Source: Patescibacteria group bacterium
GTDB taxonomy: Bacteria; Patescibacteriota; Minisyncoccia; UBA6257; Colwellbacteraceae
Direction of reading: 5' to 3'
NCBI GenBank assembly: GCA_018826645.1
Contig: JAHJZF010000025.1
Span: forward strand, 1 to 7,160
DNA length: 7,160 bases
Shown here: positions 1 to 5,412 of the stretch, piece after piece
Numbering within the stretch: the first letter of the stretch is position 1
Layout of the letters: each line of letters opens with the position of its first letter
Position numbers and translations under genes: made by a program
Notes under the pieces: model-generated
Seen by the model: only the letters and a program-made list of their open reading frames with translations
Told to the model about the DNA's origin: nothing
Databases searched by the model: none

Positions 1-482
1 AAAGAATCGATATAAAACCAGAATTATTAGACCTAAGAAGGTTTTATAACAAAACTCCAGAAAGTCTTCTAAAAAAACTACAACAATATGATTTAATCTG
101 GGTTAGGGGAGGGAATACTTTTCTTTTACGATATGTGATGAAGAAGAGTGGCTTTGATGCGGTGATTAAAGATGCTCTAAAAAATGGTTTAGTTTATGCG
201 GGAGAAAGTGCTGGGGCATTAGTTATGGGTCCAACGCTAAAGTATATCGATATTGTTGATGACCCAAATGTTGTTCCAGAAATGATTTGGAGAGGAATAG
301 ACTTCGTTGATACAGTCCCGTTGCCACATTGGGGCGCGAAGAAATATGGCAATACGATAAAAAAGACCTATTTAGCACTAAGAAAAGATGGCGTAAAAGT
401 CGCTAAGTTTTCTGATGGAGAAGCTATGCTTGTTAAGGATAAAAATTGGGAGAAAGTAAGAACAAATAGATATTGGCGATAG
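1..482 (+). CDS. pepE: Peptidase E (family S51), 5'-truncated by the window edge
   Basis: This is the C-terminal 159 residues of a class I glutamine-amidotransferase-like serine peptidase of the peptidase E family, which cleaves Asp-Xaa dipeptides in the cytoplasm. The reading frame is open from base 3 with no start codon, so roughly the first 50-60 residues lie outside the window (family length about 200-230). Visible hallmarks are WVRGGNTF at residues 33-40, the nucleophile elbow GESAGA at 68-73 with Ser69 as the expected catalytic serine, acidic D86/D87, and PHWGAKKYG at 108-116 with His109 as the likely catalytic histidine. The spacing of Ser, Asp and His resembles the known PepE triad. 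It ends in TAG at 480-482. No hairpin plus T-run follows it directly, and it does not carry the repeat spacers seen further downstream, so it probably belongs to the flank rather than the cassette run. An alternative is a related cyanophycinase-like S51 member. Confidence 0.85.
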   Translation, partial: RIDIKPELLDLRRFYNKTPESLLKKLQQYDLIWVRGGNTFLLRYVMKKSGFDAVIKDALKNGLVYAGESAGALVMGPTLKYIDIVDDPNVVPEMIWRGIDFVDTVPLPHWGAKKYGNTIKKTYLALRKDGVKVAKFSDGEAMLVKDKNWEKVRTNRYWR

Positions 483-490
483 GACAACTC

Positions 491-670
491 TTAATTTCCC
501 CCAACCCCAATCAAATCTACCTGGCTTTTAAGCCAATTCATGTAATCCCCATCCTTAGAAATAGTTATAATAGCTTTGTATAACTGACCCATCGGTTTGA
601 AAATATGAAAAGGAAAACCCGCGTTGTCGGCCGCGGGCGGGTTCTCCAATATTTCTGTAATACTGGAGCT
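491..670 (-). pseudogene. Possible 3' remnant of an unidentified gene
   Basis: A minus-strand frame with no ATG start runs from just after a TAG (671-673) to a TAA at 491-493, giving about 59 residues. The last 36 residues read like real protein, with YKAIITISKDGDYMNW and then WLKSQVDLIG, and use codons like those of the AT-rich neighbours. I do not recognise the family. The upstream half overlaps the strong hairpin assigned as the terminator of the 83-residue gene, so only about 491-600 may be true coding remnant. It lies downstream of and on the same strand as that small gene. It could be the tail of a gene cut by insertion of the small gene and its terminator, or an open frame by chance. 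Confidence 0.35.
601..647 (-). terminator. Rho-independent terminator of the 83-residue minus-strand gene
   Basis: Read on the minus strand, GGAGAACCCGC (647-637) pairs with GCGGGTTTTCC (622-612) over 11 bp with one G-U pair. The loop is 14 nt and TTTTCATATTT follows. It lies about 50 nt past the stop codon of the minus-strand small gene. The long GC-rich stem with a T-rich tail fits an intrinsic terminator; the T-run is only moderately good. Confidence 0.7.
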
Positions 671-698
671 CTAACAAGTGCGGCCGGGGTGTGGTTGA

Positions 699-950
699 TT
701 ACCGAGTCAATGACACGCTGAAAGCTAGTGCTTCGACTTCCTTTCGTCCCTTCACTTCGTCGTAGAGGGGTCGAAGTTTGCTTGCAAGGACTCTCATCCC
801 TGCACGCATGTTTCGAACCGTTGCCTCAGCTGAGATGAACCTGTTGAGCTCACCCTCCGTGAGACCAGCAATCTCATCCTCACTGCCCAAATAGGACACG
901 AGTTTGAGAATCTGCCGTGCTTCTTCGACGATACCGTCTGCGACTCGCAT
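699..950 (-). CDS. Small 83-residue helical protein of unknown function
   Basis: The start chosen is the ATG at 950-948, because AAAGGAGG at 964-957 sits 6 nt upstream, an unusually strong Shine-Dalgarno site. The longer frame back to a GTG at 1052 would begin inside the -10 box and is rejected. The protein begins MRVADGIVEEARQ and ends AFSVSLTR. It is charged, has no cysteine, no signal peptide and no membrane segment, and its composition predicts mostly alpha helix. I do not recognise a family. The gene is richer in GC than its neighbours, stands alone, and carries its own promoter, structured leader and terminator. It faces away from the cassette run. That packaging suggests an independently regulated accessory gene, possibly acquired separately; the function cannot be inferred. 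Confidence 0.72.
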   Translation of the reverse strand: MRVADGIVEEARQILKLVSYLGSEDEIAGLTEGELNRFISAEATVRNMRAGMRVLASKLRPLYDEVKGRKEVEALAFSVSLTR

Positions 951-1036
951 TTGTTTCCTCCTTTCTAGTGCGAGTTCTTCAGAGACAACAACATTATCTC
1001 CACAGAACTCGCACCAGGAGCTATCATCAATGTTCT
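951..1036 (-). promoter_or_regulatory. Structured 5' leader that can sequester the Shine-Dalgarno site
   Basis: The predicted 86-nt leader contains a perfect 10-bp stem: GTGCGAGTTC (1014-1005) with GAACTCGCAC (977-968). A further GGAGA/TCTCT pairing is possible inside the loop. Outside the stem, CTCCT (1020-1016) is complementary to AGGAG of the ribosome binding site (962-958), with a 1 x 5 internal loop between the helices. Folding would therefore bury the Shine-Dalgarno site. The first five nucleotides, AGAAC, could alternatively pair with GTTCT of the stem and open it. I do not recognise a known riboswitch class; a thermometer, ligand switch or protein-binding leader are all possible. Confidence 0.6.
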
Positions 1037-1042
1037 GCGAAC

Positions 1043-1071
1043 AGATTACCACAAAATAGTTATACAGTCAA
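1043..1071 (-). promoter_or_regulatory. Promoter of the 83-residue gene
   Basis: On the minus strand TTGACT (1071-1066) lies 17 nt before TAATCT (1048-1043), which is preceded by TGTGG to form an extended -10 box. Transcription should start near 1036, giving the 86-nt leader described separately. Confidence 0.7.
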
Positions 1072-1087
1072 GATGTGTCTCATTGGA

Positions 1088-1151
1088 GAGGTTTTAACGA
1101 CGTCCCCTTCGAATACCTCAGGATAAACCATTCGACAGGCTCACGGTAAAC
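1088..1151 (+). repeat. Left copy of the 64-bp tandem TTCGA/CTCAGG repeat
   Basis: It begins GGTTTTAACGACGTC, a variant of the GGTTCTAAC left end of the type B spacers. It then has one perfect 23-bp unit (1106-1128, CCTTCGAATACC...GGATAAAC) followed by a diverged second unit (1129-1151, TTCGACAGGCTCACGG). It aligns without gaps to 6896-6959 in the same orientation, at roughly 80% identity by eye. TTCGAC...GCTCAGG units of this kind are common intergenic palindromes in CPR and some other bacterial genomes. Confidence 0.75.
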
Positions 1152-1160
1152 AGTCTCTGA

Positions 1161-1277
1161 CTAAAGGTAGAATCCTGATGTTTTCCAATCTCTATTAGCG
1201 GGAAATGTATCAGCAAATAAGGTGCCAAACTCTATATATATCACAATGTTGACATTCTGATGTACTTCAAATAATAT
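1161..1277 (-). pseudogene. Possible 3' remnant of an unidentified gene
   Basis: A minus-strand frame without a start codon reads through the stretch upstream of the Fic gene and ends at TAG (1163-1161). Its last residues, EFGTLFADTFPANRDW followed by KTSGFYL, look like a genuine protein C-terminus. Length is about 39 residues before it merges into the antisense of the Fic gene. I do not recognise the family. It overlaps the Fic promoter, so it is either a decayed gene tail or coincidence. The rest of this gene-free stretch (951-1283) holds only the leader, promoters and repeat listed separately. Confidence 0.3.
1249..1277 (+). promoter_or_regulatory. Promoter of the Fic gene, predicted leaderless
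   Basis: TTGACA (1249-1254), a 17-nt spacer and TAATAT (1272-1277) form a near-consensus sigma-70 promoter. Six nucleotides then separate the -10 box from the ATG at 1284, so transcription should begin at or next to that codon. The ATG at 1278 would lie upstream of the transcription start. Confidence 0.78.
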
Positions 1278-1283
1278 ATGACC

Positions 1284-2375
1284 ATGGCAATAAAACACCA
1301 TAGTCCAGCAAAACTCTCAAAAGGGGCACTAAAGCTAGACTATAACGAATTTACTTCGGAATTATCTGATGCAGAGTATTCCCTCGGTCTTTTAGAGGGA
1401 TCTCAGAAAAAGCTACACAATGCTGAATTACTCATATCACCACTTACGGCCAAAGAGGCTGCGGTGAGCTCAAAAATCGAGGGGACTCAGAGCACAGTCT
1501 CTGATGTGTTTCTTCATGAGGCAGTTGGTACGGCAAGGTATTCCGATATTGCAGAAGTGGCCAATTACCGCACCGCAATGCGGTTTGCGATAAAAGAACT
1601 GGGAGACAGAGAAACTCTTTCTAAGCATCTTATCCGCTCAATGCACCAAATATTGTTGAAGAACACCAGGCATAAAGGAGCTCTCGGCACATTTCGAACG
1701 GGTGATGTTTGGATTGCGGAAAAAATTGGCGATCCCATTGAAAAAGCCATTTATATTCCTCCTGAAGCATACGCCGTCGATGCATACGTTGACGATTTGC
1801 TGGAGTATCTAAAAAACGGCAAAGAAAGCACTTTGGTTAAAGCTGGGGTTGCTCACTATCAATTTGAGGCCGTTCACCCATTTGAGGATGGGAACGGTCG
1901 CATTGGGCGGTTAATGATTCCTTTAGTATTACATCACAATAACAGGCTCTCGAAGCCAATCTTATATATGAGCGGTTACATGGAGGCCAACAGAGATGAA
2001 TATATCGAAGTGCTTCATTCGGTAGATGAAAGTGGAAAGATGGAACCATGGCTAAAGTTTTTCTTCAAATCTGTAGCAGCGCAACTGAGAGAGACCCAGG
2101 AACTGGTGAGCGGAATTTATGCACTCCATGATTCGATTAAATCACGTTTTGACACAAGCAAGTCTCCCTATCTGGTTGGTTTTCTTGATTTTATATTTAA
2201 ATCCCCAGTGTTTACGGTCCCGATGGTGTTGAGCGGTACTAAAATCTCCTCTGACCTAACGGCAAAAAGACTCATTAAGGCTTTTTTCGAGGAGAAGTAT
2301 TTGATTGAGATGCCAGGGCGATTTCATAGGGCGAAGGTTTACCGTTTTAAGCCACTATTAGATTTGTTGAAATAG
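1284..2375 (+). CDS. Fic-domain protein AMP-transferase with N-terminal inhibitory motif
   Basis: Fic proteins transfer AMP (or other phosphate-containing groups) from a nucleotide to a hydroxyl on a target protein. Numbering from the ATG at 1278, the active-site loop HPFEDGNGRIGR is at residues 200-211, with His200 as catalytic base and Asp204 and Asn206 for metal and phosphate binding. The target-docking flap is at about 137-146 (GTFRTGDVWI). SSKIEG at 64-69 fits the (S/T)xxxE(G/N) inhibitory helix, placed before the Fic core as in class II enzymes, so the enzyme should be auto-inhibited by Glu68. Residues about 290-365 resemble a winged-helix domain, as is usual in this Fic subfamily. The start used is the second ATG (1284), because the promoter leaves the first one untranscribed; this removes two residues. 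No antitoxin gene sits beside it, which fits built-in inhibition. Target unknown. Confidence 0.93.
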   Translation: MAIKHHSPAKLSKGALKLDYNEFTSELSDAEYSLGLLEGSQKKLHNAELLISPLTAKEAAVSSKIEGTQSTVSDVFLHEAVGTARYSDIAEVANYRTAMRFAIKELGDRETLSKHLIRSMHQILLKNTRHKGALGTFRTGDVWIAEKIGDPIEKAIYIPPEAYAVDAYVDDLLEYLKNGKESTLVKAGVAHYQFEAVHPFEDGNGRIGRLMIPLVLHHNNRLSKPILYMSGYMEANRDEYIEVLHSVDESGKMEPWLKFFFKSVAAQLRETQELVSGIYALHDSIKSRFDTSKSPYLVGFLDFIFKSPVFTVPMVLSGTKISSDLTAKRLIKAFFEEKYLIEMPGRFHRAKVYRFKPLLDLLK

Positions 2376-2468
2376 AAGTTCTAACATCGTCCAGTCCCCG
2401 CCACAGGCGGGCAGGCCCGACCCTAGGATTACAAGGTATTACACCCACGGATGTGGTAAAGTTTTTGT
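2376..2468 (+). repeat. Type B spacer, copy 1 (with inserted palindrome)
   Basis: It starts GTTCTAACATCGTCC just after the Fic stop and ends with the conserved 42-bp block 2427-2468 (GATTACAAG...TGTGGTAAAGT). Compared with copies 2 and 3, the shared CAGTCCCTGACCC stretch is interrupted by a CCGCC-aca-GGCGG hairpin (about 2398-2411), a palindrome type common in CPR genomes. Type B copies also occur at 3622-3737 and 5304-5412. Confidence 0.8.
2452..2462 (+). promoter_or_regulatory. Extended -10 promoter of the deformylase gene, leaderless
   Basis: TGTGGTAAAGT (TGTG, one base, TAAAGT) ends 6 nt before the ATG at 2469. No good -35 box is seen at 16-18 nt, which is tolerable with an extended -10. 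No Shine-Dalgarno site fits before the start. Confidence 0.72.
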
Positions 2469-3002
2469 ATGGCAGTAGTTGAGACAACCCAAGCAGGCAA
2501 CCCAATTATTAGAAGGATCTCTGAACCTGTAACTGAAGTAAATTCAGAAGAAATACAGCAGATTATTCAGAACTTGATTGACTCAATGAGAGAGCAGGAC
2601 TTGGTCGGTATGGCAGCTCCTCAGATAGAACAGAATTTACGGATGTTTGTAACTGAGATTAGAGAAACTAAATATAGAAAAGAAGGCATAGACAGCCTCA
2701 AAGTTTTTATGAACCCAGAGATAGTAGAAAAATCAGGAGAACAGAACACTGGCTACGAAGGTTGTGGTAGCGTTGCTTTTGCTGGGCTCTTTGGTCCAGT
2801 TAAACGTTCCAAGTCAGTTAGGGTCAAAGCATTGGATAAAGATGGAAGTCCATTTGAACTGGAAGCGGATGGACTGTTGGCAGTCGTTATACAGCACGAA
2901 GCCGATCATTTAGATGGAATTCTGTTTATTGATAAAGTCACAGATACGAGAGAGCTAATGAGCCGAAACGAGTATCTAAAGTTCCGGGGAAGAGATAGCT
3001 AA
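2469..3002 (+). CDS. def: Peptide deformylase
   Basis: The enzyme removes the formyl group from the N-terminal methionine of new proteins, using a metal ion. All three family motifs are visible in the 177 residues: motif I as GMAAPQ (47-52), motif II as EGCGS (97-101) with Cys99 as metal ligand, and motif III as HEADH (143-147) with His143 and His147 as ligands and Glu144 as the catalytic acid. Motif II is usually EGCLS; the Gly in place of Leu and the motif I variant mark a divergent member, though the catalytic residues are intact. Length is normal. The gene has its own promoter and is flanked by spacer types B and A, unlike the housekeeping copy that often neighbours methionyl-tRNA formyltransferase. 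It may be a second, accessory deformylase; whether another copy exists cannot be seen here. It ends AGC TAA. Confidence 0.92.
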   Translation: MAVVETTQAGNPIIRRISEPVTEVNSEEIQQIIQNLIDSMREQDLVGMAAPQIEQNLRMFVTEIRETKYRKEGIDSLKVFMNPEIVEKSGEQNTGYEGCGSVAFAGLFGPVKRSKSVRVKALDKDGSPFELEADGLLAVVIQHEADHLDGILFIDKVTDTRELMSRNEYLKFRGRDS

Positions 3003-3015
3003 TATCTGCCAACCC

Positions 3016-3153
3016 CTAAATCAGGCACCCAAACCCCTTTATTCTTCATAATCTCGGTTCTCCCTCAATTCTTCGGGACAAGAACCTCTTCGAGGTAACG
3101 TCCTTCACGATGCCACCCTGCGTTAATAGGTTTTGATGTGGTAGGATTTGGAT
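3016..3153 (+). repeat. Type A spacer, copy 1
   Basis: It begins CTAAATCAGGCACCC and runs through a GGTTCTCCC...GGGACAAGAACC hairpin (3056-3086), a small CCTC-ttc-GAGG hairpin and GATGCCACCCTG to the promoter TGTGGTAGGAT. Positions 3016-3118 match 6448-6550 with only four differences in 103 bases and no gaps. A partial copy lies at 4576-4799. The hairpin lacks a T-run, so it is not a convincing terminator. Confidence 0.85.
3137..3147 (+). promoter_or_regulatory. Extended -10 promoter of the first Nudix gene, leaderless
   Basis: TGTGGTAGGAT ends at 3147, exactly 6 nt before the ATG at 3154. This spacing also settles the start: a TTG at 3148 in the same frame would lie before the expected transcription start. 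Confidence 0.7.
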
Positions 3154-3627
3154 ATGAAAGAAAGAAATAAAGCAGTTGTGGCGTCATATTTAATCCTTAA
3201 GAAAGAGGATGAGATACTGCTAATGCGTCGTATGGGGAGTGGCTACTACGATGGTTGGTATTCGGTTCCAGCTGGGCACGTAGAAGTCGGTGAATTACCG
3301 ACAGAGGCCCTTATCAGAGAAACAAAAGAAGAGATAGGGATAGTTTTACAGAAGGGTCAGTTAAGGCACGTCCATACGATGTATAGAACTAAACACGACG
3401 AAACTGGAGACCGTGCAGATTATTTTTTCTTGGCGACGGACTGGAGTGGCGAGCCAGAAATTTGTGAGCCAAACAAGTGCGACGATATCAAATGGTGCAC
3501 CATAGATACGCTTCCAGAGAATGTAATGCACCACGTCAAAGATGCATTAGGATACATAGAAAAAGGGATAGATTACTCAGAGCTTAGTTTAAAAGATATT
3601 ACGAAAAACCCAACAGGTGGGTTCTAA
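3154..3627 (+). CDS. Nudix hydrolase (MutT-like), first copy
   Basis: Nudix enzymes hydrolyse nucleoside diphosphates linked to another group, for example damaged or surplus NTPs. The 157-residue protein has a complete Nudix box at residues 41-63: G41, E47, then RETKEEIG at 55-62, all catalytic glutamates present. It is preceded by WYSVPAG (35-41), typical of MutT-like members. The C-terminal half has FFLATDW and an NVMHHVKDAL stretch common to a broad uncharacterised bacterial Nudix group, so the substrate cannot be named. The start at 3154 is chosen from the -10 spacing. The gene lies between a type A spacer and a type B spacer and has its own promoter. No frameshift or missing residue is seen. 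Confidence 0.92.
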   Translation: MKERNKAVVASYLILKKEDEILLMRRMGSGYYDGWYSVPAGHVEVGELPTEALIRETKEEIGIVLQKGQLRHVHTMYRTKHDETGDRADYFFLATDWSGEPEICEPNKCDDIKWCTIDTLPENVMHHVKDALGYIEKGIDYSELSLKDITKNPTGGF

Positions 3628-3737
3628 CATCCTCCCCTTCGACTACGCTCAGGACAAGAACCTTTCGTTTTACTCAAGGCAGTCCCTGACCCAACGATTA
3701 CAAGATATTACAGCTACGGATGTGGTAAAGTTTTTGT
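3622..3737 (+). repeat. Type B spacer, copy 2
   Basis: GGTTCTAACATCC starts inside the end of the Nudix gene, so the stop codon lies within the repeat. A TTCGACTACGCTCAGG unit and GACAAGAACC follow, giving an inverted repeat of GGTTCT and AGAACC. Then come CAGTCCCTGACCC and the 42-bp block 3696-3737, which differs from copy 1 at three positions. Confidence 0.8.
3721..3731 (+). promoter_or_regulatory. Extended -10 promoter of the Nudix 2 operon, leaderless
   Basis: TGTGGTAAAGT ends 6 nt before the ATG at 3738, in the same arrangement as the deformylase and membrane-protein promoters. Confidence 0.72.
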
Positions 3738-4169
3738 ATGGCAAAACCTAAAGAGGGGAAGACAAATAGCGGAGAGCAGATGCACTATTCTGTCGGAGCT
3801 CTCATTGAGAAAGACGGCAAGTATCTGCTAATAGATAGAGCTGTCGCACCACTTGGATTTGCAGGTGTAGCGGGGCATATAGACAAAGGCGAAGATGCCC
3901 TAGAAGCACTAAAAAGAGAAGTGGGGGAAGAAAGCGGACTACAGATTAACAACTGCGAACAGTTATTTAAGGAAGAGATTGATTGGAATTGGTGCAGCAA
4001 GGGAGTGAGCTCTCACTACTGGCATCTTTTCAAATGTGATGCCTCAGGGGAGCTCCAAAGAAGTGAAAGAGGAACGAAATCCATCGGGTGGTATAGTGAA
4101 GACGAGATAAAGAAACTAAAATTGGAGCCTGTTTGGGAGTATTGGTTCAAGAAACTAAAAATTATTTAA
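3738..4169 (+). CDS. Nudix hydrolase, second copy
   Basis: This 143-residue protein carries a full Nudix box at 46-68: G46, E52, then REVGEESG at 60-67. It is preceded by a MutT-like strand, YSVGALIEKDGKYLL (17-31). Outside the box it shows little similarity to the first Nudix protein, so it is not a recent duplicate. It ends with a lysine-rich tail and a TAA two bases before the next ATG. The tight coupling to a nucleoside 2-deoxyribosyltransferase-like gene points to a nucleotide or deoxynucleotide substrate, such as clean-up of modified nucleotides; that is inference from context, and the exact substrate is unknown. Confidence 0.92.
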   Translation: MAKPKEGKTNSGEQMHYSVGALIEKDGKYLLIDRAVAPLGFAGVAGHIDKGEDALEALKREVGEESGLQINNCEQLFKEEIDWNWCSKGVSSHYWHLFKCDASGELQRSERGTKSIGWYSEDEIKKLKLEPVWEYWFKKLKII

Positions 4170-4171
4170 CT

Positions 4172-4579
4172 ATGACTATAACAATTTGCTCGTCGCTAAA
4201 GTTCTGGGACGAAATCCAGGAAGTAAAGGAAGGATTAGAAGAGTTAGGGTACACAATCTATATGCCAATCAAAGCAGAGGGTGTTGATTACTGGGAAGAA
4301 GATGGTTCAAAGAGGGTTGCTGCCAAAAAGACACAGGAGCTAATCAGCGAGCATATGGAGAAGATAGAGCAATCGGATGCAATCCTCGTAGCGAATTACA
4401 CCAAAAAGGAAATTGAGAACTATATTGGGGCAAATACTTTCTTAGAAATAGGGTTCGCCCACCACATAGGGAAGAAAATTTATTTTCTAAACCCCATCCC
4501 CAACCAACCCTACATTAGGGAAGAGTTAGAGGCGGTTGAGCCCATCATCCTAAACAGGGATTTATCAAAAGTTAGCTAA
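4172..4579 (+). CDS. Nucleoside 2-deoxyribosyltransferase-like protein
   Basis: Members of this fold exchange or hydrolyse the N-glycosidic bond of (deoxy)nucleosides or nucleotides. The 135-residue protein opens ITICSSLKFWDEI, a Rossmann-type first strand. It has SDAILVAN at 68-75 and a GANTFLEIGFAHHIGKK stretch (86-102), in which Glu92 is placed like the catalytic glutamate of the family. It ends with LNPIPNQPY (106-114) and a conserved-looking acidic tail. The start at 4172 is chosen because it follows the upstream stop by two bases (TAACTATG), which implies translational coupling; an in-frame ATG at 4133 would overlap the Nudix gene by 37 bases. No promoter or ribosome binding site of its own is seen. 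Salvage, nucleotide hydrolysis or signalling roles are all possible. It ends AGC TAA inside a type A repeat. Confidence 0.8.
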   Translation: MTITICSSLKFWDEIQEVKEGLEELGYTIYMPIKAEGVDYWEEDGSKRVAAKKTQELISEHMEKIEQSDAILVANYTKKEIENYIGANTFLEIGFAHHIGKKIYFLNPIPNQPYIREELEAVEPIILNRDLSKVS

Positions 4580-4799
4580 ATCAGGCACCCAAACCCCCCT
4601 AAATACTTATAGTATCGGGCGAGCACCATAGGTGCTTTAGCCAGTATTCTTCACAATCTCTCTCCTTCGTCCCTCGACTGTGCTTGGGACTATGGAAGGG
4701 CACGGCGGTTCTCTGCGTCCTTCCCCCCTTCGTTAAAACTACGGAAGGGCACGACACGATGCCACCCTGCTAAGTAGCTTAGTGTGGTAGGATTTTGAT
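4576..4799 (+). repeat. Type A spacer, copy 2 (rearranged, with several hairpins)
   Basis: It shares the left end CTAAATCAGGCACCCAAAC and the right end CACGATGCCACCCTGC...TGTGGTAGGAT with the other type A copies, but the middle has been replaced. The middle holds an AGCACC-ata-GGTGCT hairpin (4622-4636), a GTCCC...GGGAC unit related to the TTCGACTACGCTCAGG palindrome (about 4670-4690), and CCCTTCGT...ACGGAAGGG (4726-4749). A CTAAG-tag-CTTAG dyad (4770-4782) sits just before the promoter. No coding sequence is seen in this 220-bp gap. Confidence 0.7.
4783..4793 (+). promoter_or_regulatory. Extended -10 promoter of the GNAT gene, leaderless
   Basis: TGTGGTAGGAT ends 6 nt before the ATG at 4800. 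The CTAAG/CTTAG dyad (4770-4782) directly upstream could be an operator. Confidence 0.7.
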
Positions 4800-5297
4800 A
4801 TGGATTTAGATATAAGACTCGTAGATGAGAAGGATATCGCTATTTTAGATAAACACCTTAGTTTTGGAACCCCGGGAAAGCATCAAAAAAGGGTAGCTCT
4901 ACAGAAAGAAGATAAGGGGCTATATCTTATAGCTTGGGAGGGGGACGTCCCCATAGGTCACGTATTCATAAAACTTGATGGTCCAGGTGAGCAGGCTGTT
5001 AAAGATGCTGTTGGCACATTTCCTAATTTAGAAGACCTACTCGTTGTTGAAGAAAAGAGAGAACGGGGGGTGGGCACCAAAATAATGAAAGAAGTTGAGA
5101 GACAGCTCTGCGAACGTAACTATAAGAAACTTGGATTCGGCGTCGGCATAGATGAGCTAAAAACTATAGAGTTTTATAAAGCCCTAGGGTATGGAAAAGC
5201 GGATGTAGAGCCATTTAAGGTTTCTTGGAAAAATGAAAAGGGAGAAAAAGATGGCGAGACCTGCATTTATCTCACAAAAGACCTAAGTTGTAGCTAA
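4800..5297 (+). CDS. GNAT-family N-acetyltransferase
   Basis: The family moves an acetyl group from acetyl-CoA to an amine on a small molecule, peptide or protein. The 165-residue protein follows the GNAT plan: N-terminal IRLVDEKDI, a central strand with LYLIAWEGDVPIGHVFI (41-57), and the acetyl-CoA pyrophosphate loop RERGVG at 87-92 (R/QxxGxG/A) followed by its helix. Then comes EFYKALGYGK (124-133), the usual motif B tail. Nothing identifies the acceptor. The gene has its own leaderless-type promoter after a type A spacer and is followed by a type B spacer. It ends AGC TAA like three other genes of the run. Length and motifs are intact. Confidence 0.9.
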   Translation: MDLDIRLVDEKDIAILDKHLSFGTPGKHQKRVALQKEDKGLYLIAWEGDVPIGHVFIKLDGPGEQAVKDAVGTFPNLEDLLVVEEKRERGVGTKIMKEVERQLCERNYKKLGFGVGIDELKTIEFYKALGYGKADVEPFKVSWKNEKGEKDGETCIYLTKDLSCS

Positions 5298-5303
5298 CAA
5301 AAA

Positions 5304-5412
5304 GGTTCTAACCGCAGAATCAGAGCGAAGCTCGGTTCACGACTTCGCATCTTCCAGTCCCTGACCCTGGGATTACAAGATATTACAGCCACAGATGTGG
5401 TAAAGTTTTTGC
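5304..5412 (+). repeat. Type B spacer, copy 3
   Basis: The left end GGTTCTAACC, a GCGAAG...CTTCGC hairpin in the middle, CAGTCCCTGACCC, and the 42-bp terminal block at 5371-5412 match the type B plan. The block differs from copy 2 at three positions. Confidence 0.8.
5396..5406 (+). promoter_or_regulatory. Extended -10 promoter of the membrane-protein gene, leaderless
   Basis: TGTGGTAAAGT ends at 5406 and the ATG begins at 5413, again a 6-nt gap. Confidence 0.72.

Noticed and set aside
521..534. TGGCTT-tt-AAGCCA dyad as the peptidase E terminator
   Set aside because: The loop is too short for the full stem, there is no T-run, and it lies inside the possible minus-strand gene remnant.
951..1052. 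Longer version of the minus-strand small protein starting at a GTG (1052)
   Set aside because: The GTG overlaps the -10 box and precedes the predicted transcription start; the strong Shine-Dalgarno points to the ATG at 950.
917..1126. Plus-strand 69-residue frame
   Set aside because: It is the antisense of the minus-strand gene, leader and promoter, has no ribosome binding site, and has a composition unlike a real protein.
3056..3086. GGTTCT...AGAACC hairpin in type A spacers as a terminator
   Set aside because: The stem is present in two copies, but no T-run follows, so termination is not supported.
4133..4171. ATG at 4133 as the start of the deoxyribosyltransferase-like gene
   Set aside because: It would overlap the Nudix gene and add 13 residues before the natural first strand; the ATG at 4172 follows the upstream stop directly.
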